64,000 nt of DNA from assembly GCA_002099365.1 (NCBI GenBank), contig MSED01000013.1, forward strand, positions 1,054,001-1,118,000, given 5' to 3'. The notes beneath the pieces were generated by a model. The model ran no database searches. It saw only the letters and a program-made list of their open reading frames with translations, and had not been told where the DNA came from. Source of the DNA: Phialophora verrucosa. Taxonomy: Eukaryota > Ascomycota > Eurotiomycetes > Chaetothyriales > Herpotrichiellaceae. This document shows, piece by piece, positions 10,920 through 22,118 of this stretch. Within the stretch, counting starts at the first letter, position 1; every line of letters begins with the position of its first letter. The position numbers and the translations under genes are program-made.

Positions 10920-12570
10920 GGCTGAATGTTAAGACAGGAAACTGATACGCTCCAAGGACACCAGTGGCTCGACAATGAGACGGGTACCAAGTATTCTGGC
11001 CGCTCAACCGTCTACTGCCGACACGGTAAGGCCTTGTTGCGTGCTGGTTCTTTCTCCTTGTGGTTCTGAACACATTACAACTGGCAAATTTCGCTCGTCT
11101 TTACTACAGTGGAATGGAGTCGTACTGCGCTTTGGAATGCCTCCTCTCCTCTGTCCATCAATACGTCGAATCTCTAAAACGCGGCCTGAAAGCGCCCGCC
11201 CTTCTTTCACGCGACGACCTCGGTGAGCAACGACACCTGCAGAAGAACAGAGGTCAAAGTCAAAGGCAGATGAGGTATAGCCCAGGCTCTACTTCTAGGC
11301 GTCTTGTCCGACTTCATACAGGCGGGCGCATCGGTGCATGTCTACGATATCTAGCGGAATGACCCTACGGGACATGCAAATGCGGCGCAAACACCTTCAC
11401 ACCCCTCCATCGTCGTAAGTCCACAACTCGCAGTGCGAGAACGGAGTCGTGTCTCTTTCGTGGTTTAAGAAAGTCTCGTCCTTGCTGCTTGTAATACTTT
11501 GTATGCGTGAGACTACTCCAGTACCCGAGGATCACGGCCAACGCAGGTGTCTGTAGCTTCAATCAGGCTCGACGCGGCATACCGGTAATAGGCCCACCAT
11601 AGTTTACTGTACTTACGGGATTCAAGTGGCACATGGAGCCGAGCACGACAAATGAGAGATTTATAACAGCTACGATCGTCGAGGATATCTCGCACGTGGA
11701 ATCGTGCTCAATAAGAAACAGGGTTACACTCTGAAGTGTCGGGCGATGGTAGGGAGTACTCCGTACCTCGACCGGAGCAAGAAACAGCTGCCCAGTCCCC
11801 AGCACAATCGAACGTGTTTGTGTCCCCAGAGTCTAGAAACCATCTTTGACCAATGAATCGAATTAGCCTCCAACGCCAAAAGACAAACCGAAGGGTGAAT
11901 CTTCCTGTATCATCAAATCGAGCGGTTGCTGGGGTATTCGCTGAAATAGGACACATATCCTCCCATGCCTATACTCATGCCGTGTCTCAAGTTCTCCTGC
12001 TGATTGTCCTCCGTCTCCTTCCAAATTGTCCAAGCGACAGCCACGTGGGAATGGGTCCTCCATGCCTCCGCTTTTGCAAAGGTTGCACAATATACCCCCG
12101 TAGCAGTAGCACGCTGTGTAACCGCACTGGCGGTACGTTCGTCCGGCCTTGAACTGTCGTTGGTCGGTCCAAGTTGCACAACAGCTCACATATCCTTCTC
12201 TTCCCGCTTGCACGGCGCGTCGAGACCCAGCGCGCAGGCGTATGTAGAATCTCTTCAAATCATCTGACCAAAGCCGAGTCAGTCTGACGCATAGTGACTC
12301 TTCGTTCCCGTGACTGGCAAGTCAAATAGTCAATTCATATACACCGACCTAGATCCTTCAGCCTGACAGGCAGACAAAATCAGGCAATCACAGCCGCAGA
12401 TAACCGATCGAGGGAAGCCACAATTAGAACGTCGGCCCGCGCGGAGCCAAGGAGGGGTCTCGGAGACGAGCCTCGCAGGCTGTCTTGCCTCCAAAGGAAC
12501 TACTTCCGAGGCACTGCGGTGGATCCCGACTACCGGGTGGAGTACTCCGTCTGCGACGAGAAAAATCCAC
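10920..12570. other. Intergenic region, 1.65 kb
   Basis: Convergent gap between PRP18 and the FYVE gene. Only short scattered frames are present on both strands (for example at 11863-12258 on the minus strand), with cysteine-rich but unrecognisable products. No tRNA passes an A-box/B-box check by eye. Confidence 0.5.
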
Positions 12571-13425
12571 TCAGAAAGTGCTCCAGGCCCAATCTTTAGG
12601 GACGCTGTTAGCAACCTGTTCCACCGGCTTGCCCGAACGATTCCCGCTGGAGATCATTCTTCGGTGGCCAGTTGGTCCTGCCAGAGGGGTTGGAGGGCCA
12701 CTCTCGTTGTTGCTGTTGTCATCTCTGCTATTCTGGCTGTTCTTGCGACGGATTGATCTGGCGGTATCCCAGCGCTGATACTGACGGTGGCAGACCTCGC
12801 ATGCTCTTGAAGGGTTGCCGTCCGGGTGAAACTTGGCGTACTGGTCCAGAGGAATTGTAAAGGGAGCGTGTGACGAGCAAAAAATGTGTCCGCAGTGGCG
12901 GCAGTGGTGCTTGCGGACAAAGAGACTGAAGGACGATCGACACTGTGGCGAGTCGCAGGTCGGTGAAGCTTGGTCGGGCTGGAGTAGAATACACATGTTA
13001 GCATCCGTCTGCATGTCTCAATGCACGTGGCCGCATACCTTCCAATGATCTCTAGTAGGAGGACCAGTGACTTCTCCTAACTCCTCCTCTTGAGCCCAGT
13101 CGTGGTCAAACGCGTCCAGGGCCAAGTCGTGGTGGACGTCTGGACTTGCTGTTCGGGCCTCGTCCTCTTGTAAACTGTCCAAAGAACCATGCAGACTCTT
13201 GGGCGGTGTCATGGGGGATGGGTTGCAGAAGTGCTCGGTCGGTCGGAGGGCGGCAGGGACGTAGAGAGGTGACTTGAGAGGTCGCAGTTGCTTGTAAGGG
13301 TTCGGCGCATGTTGTTGAATGTAGTCCTGCATACGTGGAGACGTGGGAGACGGCGAGCTGGCCGGCGAAGGCTGCTGGCTCATGTAGTCTGGAATTGTGA
13401 ATGGTTGAGCTGGGTAGTTCATCAT
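12571..13425 (-). CDS. FYVE zinc-finger protein
   Basis: Two exons (13425-13039 and 12978-12571; 60-bp intron) give about 264 residues. The N-terminal half is proline/serine-rich and disordered. The C-terminal half has the FYVE zinc finger: CDSPQC, then VRKHHCRHCGHIFCSSH (the R-x-H-H-C-R signature), then RACEVCHRQY, giving eight zinc-binding cysteine positions. The C-terminus ends KDWAWSTF, an ending I associate with fungal members of this group. FYVE domains bind phosphatidylinositol 3-phosphate on endosomes and vacuoles, so a membrane-trafficking role is likely. The WxxD element usually seen just before the finger is weak here. Confidence 0.88.
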
Positions 13426-15570
13426 CGCAGTTCGTGGCCACAGACGTGGTTCAGCTGTGGTCTCTCCGTGTGTATATGAAGACGGCAGACTATCGGACAG
13501 CGGTACTGTGTTTGCGCCACAGTGCTAGTCAAAGGGACAGGACATGCGCTTAATGTCGGTATCGTAACCTCGACAGTCGCTTATTGACGAGGCGTCTGAT
13601 CACGAGCGGGCTCCGTAACCACGTTCTCGGAACCGAGGATGACCTCAGAGGCGCTGGGATAGCTCCCAATGAGATCCGTTCGATCGAGGAGAGAAAAGGC
13701 AACCAGATGGGCGTTGAATTGAGTGAAACGTGGGAGGTGGGGTGGGCGTGACCGTCAGGAAAAGACGAGGCCACGGGGAGGGTGGGATGGACGAGATAAA
13801 AAGAGGCACAGGCGCGGCCAAATCCCAACAGATGTGCACCCAGATCGGTCTATAGTCGACGCAGAACACGAGCCGGACGACGCTGCTGAATGACGGTCCA
13901 AAGTGAAGCTATTATTATTCCGAATAGTGTGGTCAGTAGTAGAGACGAGAGTAACTGGCGGGTGAGGGATACAAGAAGAATAGTGGTCGCAAGACCATCG
14001 ACCTCATAGTGAGGTGGTGGGTATGTACGCTTGCCCACCGTTCGCGCGATAGGCATGTGCTTTCCTAATAAGCCGCTGATAAGGGCCCCAACCAGCCAAT
14101 AATAACCACAGCATTTCGACAAAGGGTTGGCCACTTAGAAATCGCTCGCTGTCTGACATTGCTGGACACAACTCAATCAGGAAAGCCATCCAGGCGAAGG
14201 AGCCTGGCCGGACTCACGAGTCAGACGACTCGCTTCAGCAGTGATTCAGAGAGAGACACTGACTGGCCGACTACGCTACGTCAGACTGTTGCACTTATTT
14301 CGGTAGATTGCTCGAGCATTGTCGCTCAGTTCGCATCTACAGTACGAGGACACAGAGTCTCGCCACCAGGGTGTTGAGTCGCAGACGCCGATGCCCGTGC
14401 GCAGACGGGGGGACAGCAGCTGGAATAGGATTCGGGATGGACTCGATTAGGCTGTCTTAGGCAAAAACAACCCCAGTTCTCCAGTTAAAACCCGCAAGTG
14501 ACAGCCTAGGGTCGCATGCCGAAATCACCAACCAAACAATGTGCCGACGCAGCCTGATCGCTGGGTGAACGGTATTGACAGAGCCCTCGGCACTCGACCG
14601 CCATTCATATTCTAGCCACGCCGGCGTCTGCGATGAATGTCAAGGTGCTTCCCTGTTGCTTCTCCAGTTCGCACCGCGCCGACTGGCTGCGTAACGAACG
14701 GCAGTCAAGGGACCAACGGTCCGGACGTGTGATTCCTGCACCTACTCGTACGAGACAACCCGGTCAACTTCACATTGGCCAGATCGGTGTAGAACAAAGA
14801 CCCAAGTTCGTCCGAAATCAACAGATCCATCTTTGTCCTAGGTAGTCACGAATTGGATTTGGGTGGCTCTGGTGGATGCAATGATGAAACCAACTCTCCG
14901 TTTCGCGCGCCAAGTGGGCGTTGATGCAAGACACTCGAGGAGGCGTCAGAGAGGGGCATCTGTTCCCGACTCTAGCGATGTTGTGCATGAATATGGCATC
15001 GTGCAGCAACGACAGCCAGGCGACCCAATGCTCTGGGGGAGCGAGCCCTTCAGCTGTGGTTTTCTGGTTGGTCTCGGTAGGCATCGGGAATAGTCTCCGC
15101 GGGGGCGTGTCGACTCGTAATGGCCGCCGGCCGGGGTCGCGGGCGAGCATCTGCAGTGTTGCGCTGGCCGATGGAAACAAAAGCTGTAACGATGGAGAAT
15201 TTCTGTCCACCCATCCACCCCGTCCGGCTGCGGTGGCACCCTCCAGCAACGGGCTCACCTGCCGCTCGGTAGCCAATTAGGCGGTTGGTCGGGCCCCCAG
15301 ACGCCCCCCATTCTTCAGTTAGGGTTTCCCAGGTCTTCAAACTCGGTCAAGGCGCATTGACACGTTTCCAACCCTCACTTCCCTTCACTTGATACTCGGT
15401 GGCTCTCTCTATAACCATCTCGCCCTCTCTCTTCCCTGGCGGTCTGCCACGCCTGACGCTTCCCCGTCTCGCCAGTCTCGCACCAACGTTCGGCCTTTGG
15501 GCACCCTCAGCCCATTGCCACCGAACACTACAGGTATCATTGTGGAGGACGGGGAAGCAGCACGTAAGCC
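13426..15570. other. Long divergent intergenic region, 2.1 kb
   Basis: Separates the start of the FYVE gene (minus) from the start of the unknown gene at 15571 (plus). One minus-strand frame at 13850-14134 is hydrophobic, but it has no recognisable family and no supporting features. A pyrimidine-rich leader precedes 15571. Nothing else is identified. Confidence 0.5.
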
Positions 15571-16179
15571 ATGACCAAGAGACACGCCGATGCCATGGCG
15601 GATATCTCACCTATGGACCCCAACCACCCGTGGGTGGCGCGAGGCTATCGACCGGAGTTTGCCTACACTGTCAGAAAAGCGCCCGTGGAAGATCCCCACG
15701 GTGAGATTGCATATCAGCGAGCGTTCGTCGAGGCGGCTGAGGCCAAGAGTCGTCGAGCGGAGGCCAGATTATGTCGAGTACCCGATCCGCAACTATATTA
15801 CAACTCTCCTTCCGCACGAGAGTATATCAAGAAACGAGATGATGCCATCTTTTCGGCCAAACCGAGGAACGGAGTACCCAAGGCCTCTACTCAACCCAAC
15901 ACACCTTCATCGACTGGCACGCCGAATTGCTCACCGGGACAGCGTCCTTCGCCCGGCTACGCTTCGAGCGCGACCTTGCCTCCACGGAGGACGAGCGTAA
16001 AGTCCGACATTGAGCTTGTGCCCTCGATACCCAACTCATCACCCAACGCGAGACACGCCGAGCAAGTTTCGCCCGACCCCACGAGGCCTCCCGCGCAGCC
16101 TTACGCTCCTCACCGTCCCCCTTTGACTCTAGAGCCGAAGCTCAATGCACCAACGGGACCCTCTAGGATGCTACGATGA
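15571..16179 (+). CDS. Hypothetical fungal protein, 202 aa, proline/serine-rich C-terminal half
   Basis: An uninterrupted frame from ATG to TGA. Residues ~15-95 look structured (DPNHPWVARGYRPEFAY, then a helical AYQRAFVEAAEAKSRRAEARL and a SAREYIKKRDDAIFSAK segment). The rest is low-complexity Pro/Ser/Thr. A second in-frame ATG (MADISPMDP) lies eight codons downstream and could be the true start. I do not recognise a family. Third-position composition and the helical block suggest a real gene rather than a chance frame, but an intron or UTR role is not excluded. Confidence 0.55.
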   Translation: MTKRHADAMADISPMDPNHPWVARGYRPEFAYTVRKAPVEDPHGEIAYQRAFVEAAEAKSRRAEARLCRVPDPQLYYNSPSAREYIKKRDDAIFSAKPRNGVPKASTQPNTPSSTGTPNCSPGQRPSPGYASSATLPPRRTSVKSDIELVPSIPNSSPNARHAEQVSPDPTRPPAQPYAPHRPPLTLEPKLNAPTGPSRMLR

Positions 16180-17185
16180 TGAAGCACACGTTGACTTCCG
16201 CAAAAGAGAGGTCGTCAGGGTGGACTATCAGATGAACACCCACCACAGAGGGTTTACCTCTGCCGAGCATACGACTTGAAGACAGATTGCATTACAGCGA
16301 GCACTATTGATTGAGCCTTTACCTTATCCATGCATGCCACGATCTTATGACGATATCCAATCATTTTCTACCCCAGCGACGTTTTTTTGCCACGGACAGC
16401 ATACATTTACGGCCATCTAGACGACAGCGTAATGGATCATTTTTGGGGAATTCCTCATACTGCGGGATGAATGGGAGAAGGAGAAGCAGCCGGCCGATGT
16501 CCATGTGGGAAGCGACATCCTTCCACCAATCGGCCAATCAGGAAAATGAAAAATAAAGGACAGGCATTGACCGACGCAACTGCTCGTCTCTCGTCCCTCG
16601 TACGGGGTACAGTCCCCATGCTCAGTACGAGTAGGCTGAGCCGCCGCAGCTTTTATGCAATAAGAGAATTAATATTTGACATTCTGCACGCAGGGACCTC
16701 CCTGTGTCTCCTGCACAGGGAATGACAACAGGCGGTCACAGATGGGCCAATCACCAGGGGTAGAGGACTCGGTATTTGGGCGGCAGAGTCTCCTCACACA
16801 GCCGTTTACGGAGAACTTCCTATTAGTTCCTCGTATTCCTCTCAACCTGCATCTAGCGTCTTTGTGCCAAGTCGCCCGCGTCATTCGGTGCCTTTGCACG
16901 CAAAGATGTAGACTGTAGAATGTAGAGTGGTAACAGGTAAGATGTAACATGCAGAATGCACCGAGTAGAGATGCAGTTCCCCTGCCCTCGTACTCGTCTC
17001 TCATAGATTTGGCCAGCCATCCTCACAGGAGCCATCGTACGCACCAGACGCAGTCCAAGTACATGATCGGCGGATCGACACGCTCAATACTTCGCGAGAA
17101 AGCTGACTTCTACACGTGCTAGGGTCGTTCCGCCTGTCTATGTGACTGCCCGTCTGCCTACCTGCCTGCCTGCCTGTCTGTCTGA
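16180..17185. other. Convergent intergenic region with a small microsatellite
   Basis: Lies between the 3' ends of the unknown gene and the Nudix gene. A short tetranucleotide repeat (TGCC/TGTC units, about 17156-17185) abuts the Nudix stop codon. No gene is seen. Confidence 0.55.
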
Positions 17186-18064
17186 CTACCGGTCTACCGC
17201 CACTGAAGGTACCACACCAGGGCGCTGGACCAGCAGGGCGATCATGGGCGAGAACAAGGCCCTTGGTTCATCAGCATGTTGTCGACTGCACACTGTTTCT
17301 GCTTCTACTCCTGCTCCTGCTTCCGCTCCTGCCGCTCCTGCCGGCGCTGCTTGTAATATGTCTCGCTTGTCCCTCTCGCCCTGGATCCGCCTCAGCTGTG
17401 GTGCCGCCCATCTCAACAGATCGTCCCATGAAACCCACTCCCATCCTGCGCATTTGTTCGGCTCGAGAAGCTTGGCCTCGGGGAACCAGGTTCCCTTAGT
17501 CGTACTTGGACCTGGACCTGGACTTGCGTTTGTCCTAGTGCCGGTGCCGGTGCCGGTGCTCGCGCTCTCGCTCGTGGCCATCCTCTGCCCTGGTCCGCAC
17601 GCGCCTTTCACACGAGCAGTCATGAAGATCGTGACATAGTGCTTGCCCTGATTCCTGGCGTTTACGGGCGCATCGTTCCCGCCACCCACTCGTCCGGCCG
17701 CCGGCCCTGCTTCCGGTACCTCCTCCAACGGCATGACATCGTTCGTCGCGGTCAGGAACTCCACGTCCTCGACCTCGAGGCCCGTCTCCTCGATGATTTC
17801 TCGCGCGGCGCAGTCCTCGAACGACTCGCCGAATTCGAGGTGTCCGCCGGGCAGGGCCCATGTTCCGGCGCCGTGGGAGCCGAGTCGTTTGCCGAGGATG
17901 AATTTGTACGCTGTCTTCGCAGAAGGTGACGATGAGGCTTGTAACAATTGTGATCGCGGCGTTGAGTCGTTAATGTCGTGCGTGTCGGCGTCGGTTTCAG
18001 TCTCGACGGGATGGAGGATGAATACCGCGACGCCAACGCGGGGGTGAGGCGCGGACATGATCAT
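17186..18064 (-). CDS. Nudix hydrolase with expanded low-complexity inserts
   Basis: A single exon of 292 residues. It starts MIMSAPHPRVGVAVFIL, the first strand of a Nudix fold. After a ~30-residue insert comes GKRLGSHGAGTWALPGG, then the Nudix box (consensus G-x5-E-x7-R-E-U-x-E-E-x-G-U) at about residues 73-95, read as GGHLEFGESFEDCAAREIIEETGL with every metal-binding glutamate present. Later GKHYVTIFM and WEWVSWDDL match the end of the domain. The layout resembles NUDT15/MTH2-type nucleotide diphosphatases that hydrolyse damaged or excess nucleoside triphosphates; the substrate is not proven. Two inserts and the C-terminal tail consist of Gly/Thr/Ala/Pro repeats, unlike compact bacterial relatives. 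Confidence 0.9.
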   Translation of the reverse strand: MIMSAPHPRVGVAVFILHPVETETDADTHDINDSTPRSQLLQASSSPSAKTAYKFILGKRLGSHGAGTWALPGGHLEFGESFEDCAAREIIEETGLEVEDVEFLTATNDVMPLEEVPEAGPAAGRVGGGNDAPVNARNQGKHYVTIFMTARVKGACGPGQRMATSESASTGTGTGTRTNASPGPGPSTTKGTWFPEAKLLEPNKCAGWEWVSWDDLLRWAAPQLRRIQGERDKRDILQAAPAGAAGAEAGAGVEAETVCSRQHADEPRALFSPMIALLVQRPGVVPSVAVDR

Positions 18065-19216
18065 GGACGTGTGTGGCGGCGTGACAATATCGTTCCAGTC
18101 GTCTCTTTACTCAAGGAGGAGTCTGCCTCGTCTGTGCGTCTGCGTGCATGTATGGTCGAAGTAAATCAAGAGTAATTAATTCAATTAATCGATGCGTTTC
18201 GAGGTTGTGAGTCAGAATGCCTCCAAGTCGCCAAGTCCGAACTGCGAGAATTTTGGTTCCGTCAGATACCATACACAGTCCAGCGCGCCAGTGTCAGTGT
18301 CGGTGTGCAAACTGGTGTATAATCGATGGCAGGCATGACGGGATACAGGTAAAGGGTGATAGCAAGGCGTGTGGCAGAGTGACCCTGGTCAAAAGGCGTT
18401 CAAGGCAGTGAAGGGACACTGTATTCCACCGAGACTGGGATTTTGACTTGACATCCAACCTGCGTCCTACGTTCTTCACTCTTCGTCCCACGACTGGAAA
18501 TGATTGACTCTGTGCGCCCTTTGACCTCGATTCGATACTTACCTGCCTGCCCTGCCCTGAGATGAGCGGACGGAGAAAGACTGTTTGATTAGGATTTAGT
18601 GAGATCCAAGAGGGGGGGGGCGATTCAATCTCAGTACGTACGCGTTTATGGTGTATGTACCGACCATCCAGGAATTACATCAACCTTGTCGTCAACCTTG
18701 ATACGTACAGTAAGCACAGAACAGTGCTGTGCTGTGCTCATACCTGCTGTGGTGGTATCGAGCGAGGTGTGGCGTGGCGCGGCGTCGCTTGCATGATATG
18801 GTCGCGACATTGTTTTATGTAGGATACTGTGGTGTTGTCAACCTTGTGAGGGGCACTGCATCACTCCGGTTTGCTTTCTGCCTTTCCATCCTCAGCCCCG
18901 GCTTGCAGATTCGCTGGTTGAGGCTCTGTTCTCGACAAATCGGAGGAAGAGCAGTTGGGAATGAGGACGAAATGCTCACAGGGGAGCATACTCTATGCAG
19001 CACGCGGACTGTTCGGCTATGTCTGTTTGGGCTATCATGGCACGTCTATCCCGAGTTGGATTTGACAAGATGGCTTCGGTCTAGATGAGAAGACGGTACG
19101 CACAGCTTTATGCTCTAGCATCAGCATTACACACTGAGGAAGTGGAGTCTTGTTCAGACTATGCTCGTGAGCCTGCAATTTACATCCCCATCTGCTACGC
19201 GTACATCACCATCCAC
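18065..19216. other. Intergenic region
   Basis: Promoter side of the Nudix gene and 3' side of the phosphatase gene. It holds a homopolymer G run near 18611-18619 and short GTGCT repeats near 18721-18740. No coding signal is recognised. Confidence 0.5.
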
Positions 19217-21268
19217 TCACAAGACCTCCAATGTCGCGTTGCTGATAAAGTACAGGCCCGTGTCCGTCGCATTCGTCAGGTTCGTCTGCTTGACGTGGCC
19301 GAACTTGACGAAGCCGTTCTCCACCGGCGCGTTCACCACGGTGCCGTTGAATCTGTGCAGGTGATTCTCGCCCGCCATGACGGTAAAGTTCGCGAGCGAG
19401 ATCTCGTTCGGGTTCCGAGTCACCACGGTCGGCATCCCGAAGTAATACGCCTGCACCTGCTGTTGGGTGATGTGCAACTCAAAGTAACCCCGGTAGTATA
19501 CCTCCTGCCACTGCAGTTCTCGGTTGGCGCCGACGAGCCACTCCGAAGCCTGCACGCTCCGGGCGATCGAGATGTTGGCGCCATAAGGCGAGGGCGAGGA
19601 GACGGCCGTGCCGCCGAATTCCACCCCGATGGCGCCTTGGCCCGTGGCCGGGTCGTAAGGGTGATTGTCCAACCAGACGAGGTCGGACACCCAATTGGCG
19701 TGGCTGTCGCCCGAGATCATGATGTTGTTGGTGATGTTGTTGCCGTACAGGATCTGATACGTCCGGTTTCGATTGGCCTGGTACCCGTCCCACGCATCGT
19801 AGTCCAGCGGGTTCACGTTTCCGTACGCGACCGACTCGTTGATGCGGCTGAAGACGGTTTGAGATCCGATCACTCGCCAAGTCGCCCCGCGGGTCTTGGA
19901 AGAGATGAGTTGATTGTAGAACCAGTTCTCTTGGCGCGAACCCATCATCGACCGGCCGGCGTCGTTGGAGATGGCGTGGATGTAGTCGGTGTTCCAGTAC
20001 AGGTCGGTGATGGAGCGGTCGTATTGGCGGGTGTCGAGCATGATGAGGTCGAGGAGGTTCCCGATCGAAAAGGAGCGCCAGATCCGGAGCTAGGGAGGGG
20101 TTAGCGGGCGATGTTGGCAAGAGAAGGGGGAAGGGGGAAGCTGGTGGCTTACATCGTCGCCCATTTCGACCTGCCGAATGGGCATCCATTCGAAGTAGGC
20201 GCGCACCGCGTTCATCTTGCGCTGATCGACCGATACGCCGCCGTCTTCGATGAAAGAGGACTCCGTGTTGTTGAGTTCCGAGGAGCCGTCGCGGTAGGTG
20301 TTGTCTGCGACTTCATGGTCATCCCAAACCGCGATCCAGGCGAAGTTCTGGTGGCTGGCGAGCAAATCCAGATCGGTTCGGTATGTGGCGTGCCGCTTGC
20401 GATAGTCGTAGAGGGTGAAAATCTGTCTATCCGGGAGCGGGACACGCCCGATTGTTTGGCCCCAGCCGTATTCACCGTTGGCGTACTCATAGATGTAGTC
20501 ACCAAGGTGCAGAACATAGTCGACCGAGTTCTTGCGCACAGGATTGCCGTAAGCATTGAAGAAACCGAACGGGTAGTTGCTGCAGGAGTAGACGGCCAAA
20601 TTGACCCCAGCCGTATCATCCGTGGGTGACGGGATGGTCTTGGTTCTGCCGAGCGGGCTAGAGACGCTACTGTTGCAGATGGTAAACTGGTAGTAGTATT
20701 GTGTGAATGGCTGGAGGTTTCCAGCCTCGACCTTGACGGTGTAGTCGACGTCTGAGCTGGTGTACACGGTGCCTTGGTCGAGGACCTGGGACAACGCGCT
20801 GTCACTCGCTATCTTCCAGTTCAGGCAAACCGGGGAGGTGGACGGCGGTTTGGCCTTGTCGGTGTCGTTGTAGATGGGAACTGGATTGTAAAGGGGCACG
20901 TAGCCGTTTGTGGTACTATTGCTCTTCACATCATCGGAACTCTGTCTTGCGGTCAGCAATCAAGGACTCAATTGATCTGAACGGGAATTGTATGATCCCA
21001 GCCCGTACGTAGCTGGAGGGGCACTCACAGGAGCACACCTTGTCCATAGAATCACACTGTTTGGGAACGGGTCACCAGAAGCAACTCCATGCGTAAAGTT
21101 CAGCTGTGAGGCAGGCGTAGCCTGTCTCTCAACATGTCGCTTGGCAACCTTGCGTACAGATATACCGAGACCGGGATGATGGAGGGAAGGCGACCGATAG
21201 TTTAAATTTGCACCGTACGAAGCAAACGAGACACCAATCAAGGTGACGAACACGAGGATTTGCAACAT
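19217..21268 (-). CDS. Secreted PhoD-like alkaline phosphatase/phosphodiesterase
   Basis: Three exons (21268-21029, 20941-20153, 20089-19217), all joined at codon boundaries, give about 633 residues. The chosen ATG starts MLQILVFVTLIGVSFASYG, a clean signal peptide; a further ATG 28 codons upstream would bury it. The PhoD N-terminal domain starts at FTHGVASGDPFPNSVILWTR. The metallophosphatase core has NYPFGFFNAYG, HLGDYIYEY, WDDHEVADNTYRDG and SGDSHANWVSD, which hold the Asp, His and Asn metal ligands expected for PhoD (Fe/Ca-type active site). Many N-x-S/T sites fit secretion. It should release phosphate from phosphomono- or diesters outside the cell. The neighbouring esterase gene is also secreted. 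A Pho4-type site lies about 570 bp upstream. Confidence 0.93.
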
Positions 21269-22118
21269 CTTGCAGCAGGGAGTTCGCGGAAAGGGCAAGA
21301 AAGGTAGCTCACCTTCTTCGGTCCTGGACGCAGCGGACGGCAGCTTCTTCAAATAAATCGCAGCTTGCGCACAATGAGACTTCTAGGATTTCAACCCAAC
21401 CTCAAAGCAAGCTCTCCCCTGCCCTTCCGCGCTTCAGTCAGTGTCAACGATCCAAAGAAAGTAATTCGGCGAGCTAGTGTGGAGATTCAAGCTTGAGGCA
21501 CAAGCTTTCCCATGCCGATGAAGATGAAGTTGAGCCAATTGACGGCAAGGCTGCTGGCATGCGGAGGCCATTAACAGGGCCGAGTTTGCAGAGCTGCGCC
21601 CGGATCGGCTTGGAACTCTTTTGGAGCTGCCTATCTCATCGTAGTCATGTAGGAAACAAGCTTGTTGGAGCAATGAAAGGATGCAGGATGCAGGGCGCAG
21701 AGCGCACATCGCCTGGTCGGCCAGAAGACGTCAATGGGAATCGATATGGAAGAAGAGAAAGTTTGCCACGGTGGGAATCCTGCAGTAGCCTTGGACCAGG
21801 CGTGCTCGGCAGCCACACCTTGTCAAGGCCTGAAGCACGTGGGCGCGTTATCTGTCGAATAACCGCCGAGGTATTTGAAAGCTGCAGAATGAAGACGTCA
21901 CGCTTGTTCGCCCGGTCAGTGTTATTGTCTTTGCAATTGAGCATGGTATCGTGCGGTTGCTGCAGACATTACTCGAATCGGTGGCAGAAATGAGCAACGT
22001 GCCATCCAAGAGAGGCATTCAACGTTGCCCGACGCGGGGGATGGCCTGCGACAGGCCTGTCTCCGTAGCCTTGCCTGGCAAATGCAGCACTATATTGGAA
22101 GCTTGATCCCTTAAACCG
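21269..22118. other. Intergenic region upstream of the phosphatase
   Basis: Promoter of the phosphatase gene and 3' end of the esterase gene. Apart from the E-box-like site at 21835-21843, listed separately, nothing is recognised. Confidence 0.55.
21835..21843 (+). promoter_or_regulatory. Pho4/NUC-1-type binding site GCACGTGGG upstream of the PhoD gene
   Basis: The 9-mer GCACGTGGG equals the high-affinity Pho4 site known from yeast phosphate-responsive promoters, and NUC-1 of Neurospora also binds CACGTG. It lies about 570 bp upstream of the phosphatase start codon, in the correct intergenic region. Several plain CACGTG sites occur elsewhere in the window, so only the full 9-mer and its context support the call. 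Confidence 0.45.

Noticed and set aside
10975..11362. Possible extra exons downstream of PRP18 (MESYCALECLLSSVHQYVESL)
   Set aside because: PRP18 already ends with its conserved C-terminus; the segment has no family and no consistent splice frame.
11863..12258. 131-residue cysteine-containing frame
   Set aside because: Cysteines do not follow a zinc-finger or secreted-peptide pattern, there is no signal peptide, and several equal frames overlap.
13850..14134. 94-residue hydrophobic frame on the minus strand
   Set aside because: Two possible membrane helices, but no known family, no promoter or conserved neighbours, and overlapping frames of similar length on the same stretch.
17142..17639. 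165-residue plus-strand frame rich in Pro/Ala/Val
   Set aside because: It lies antisense to the low-complexity part of the Nudix gene and mirrors its repeats.
19085..20104. 339-residue plus-strand frame
   Set aside because: Exact antisense of the PhoD phosphatase exon; its residues mirror conserved phosphatase codons.
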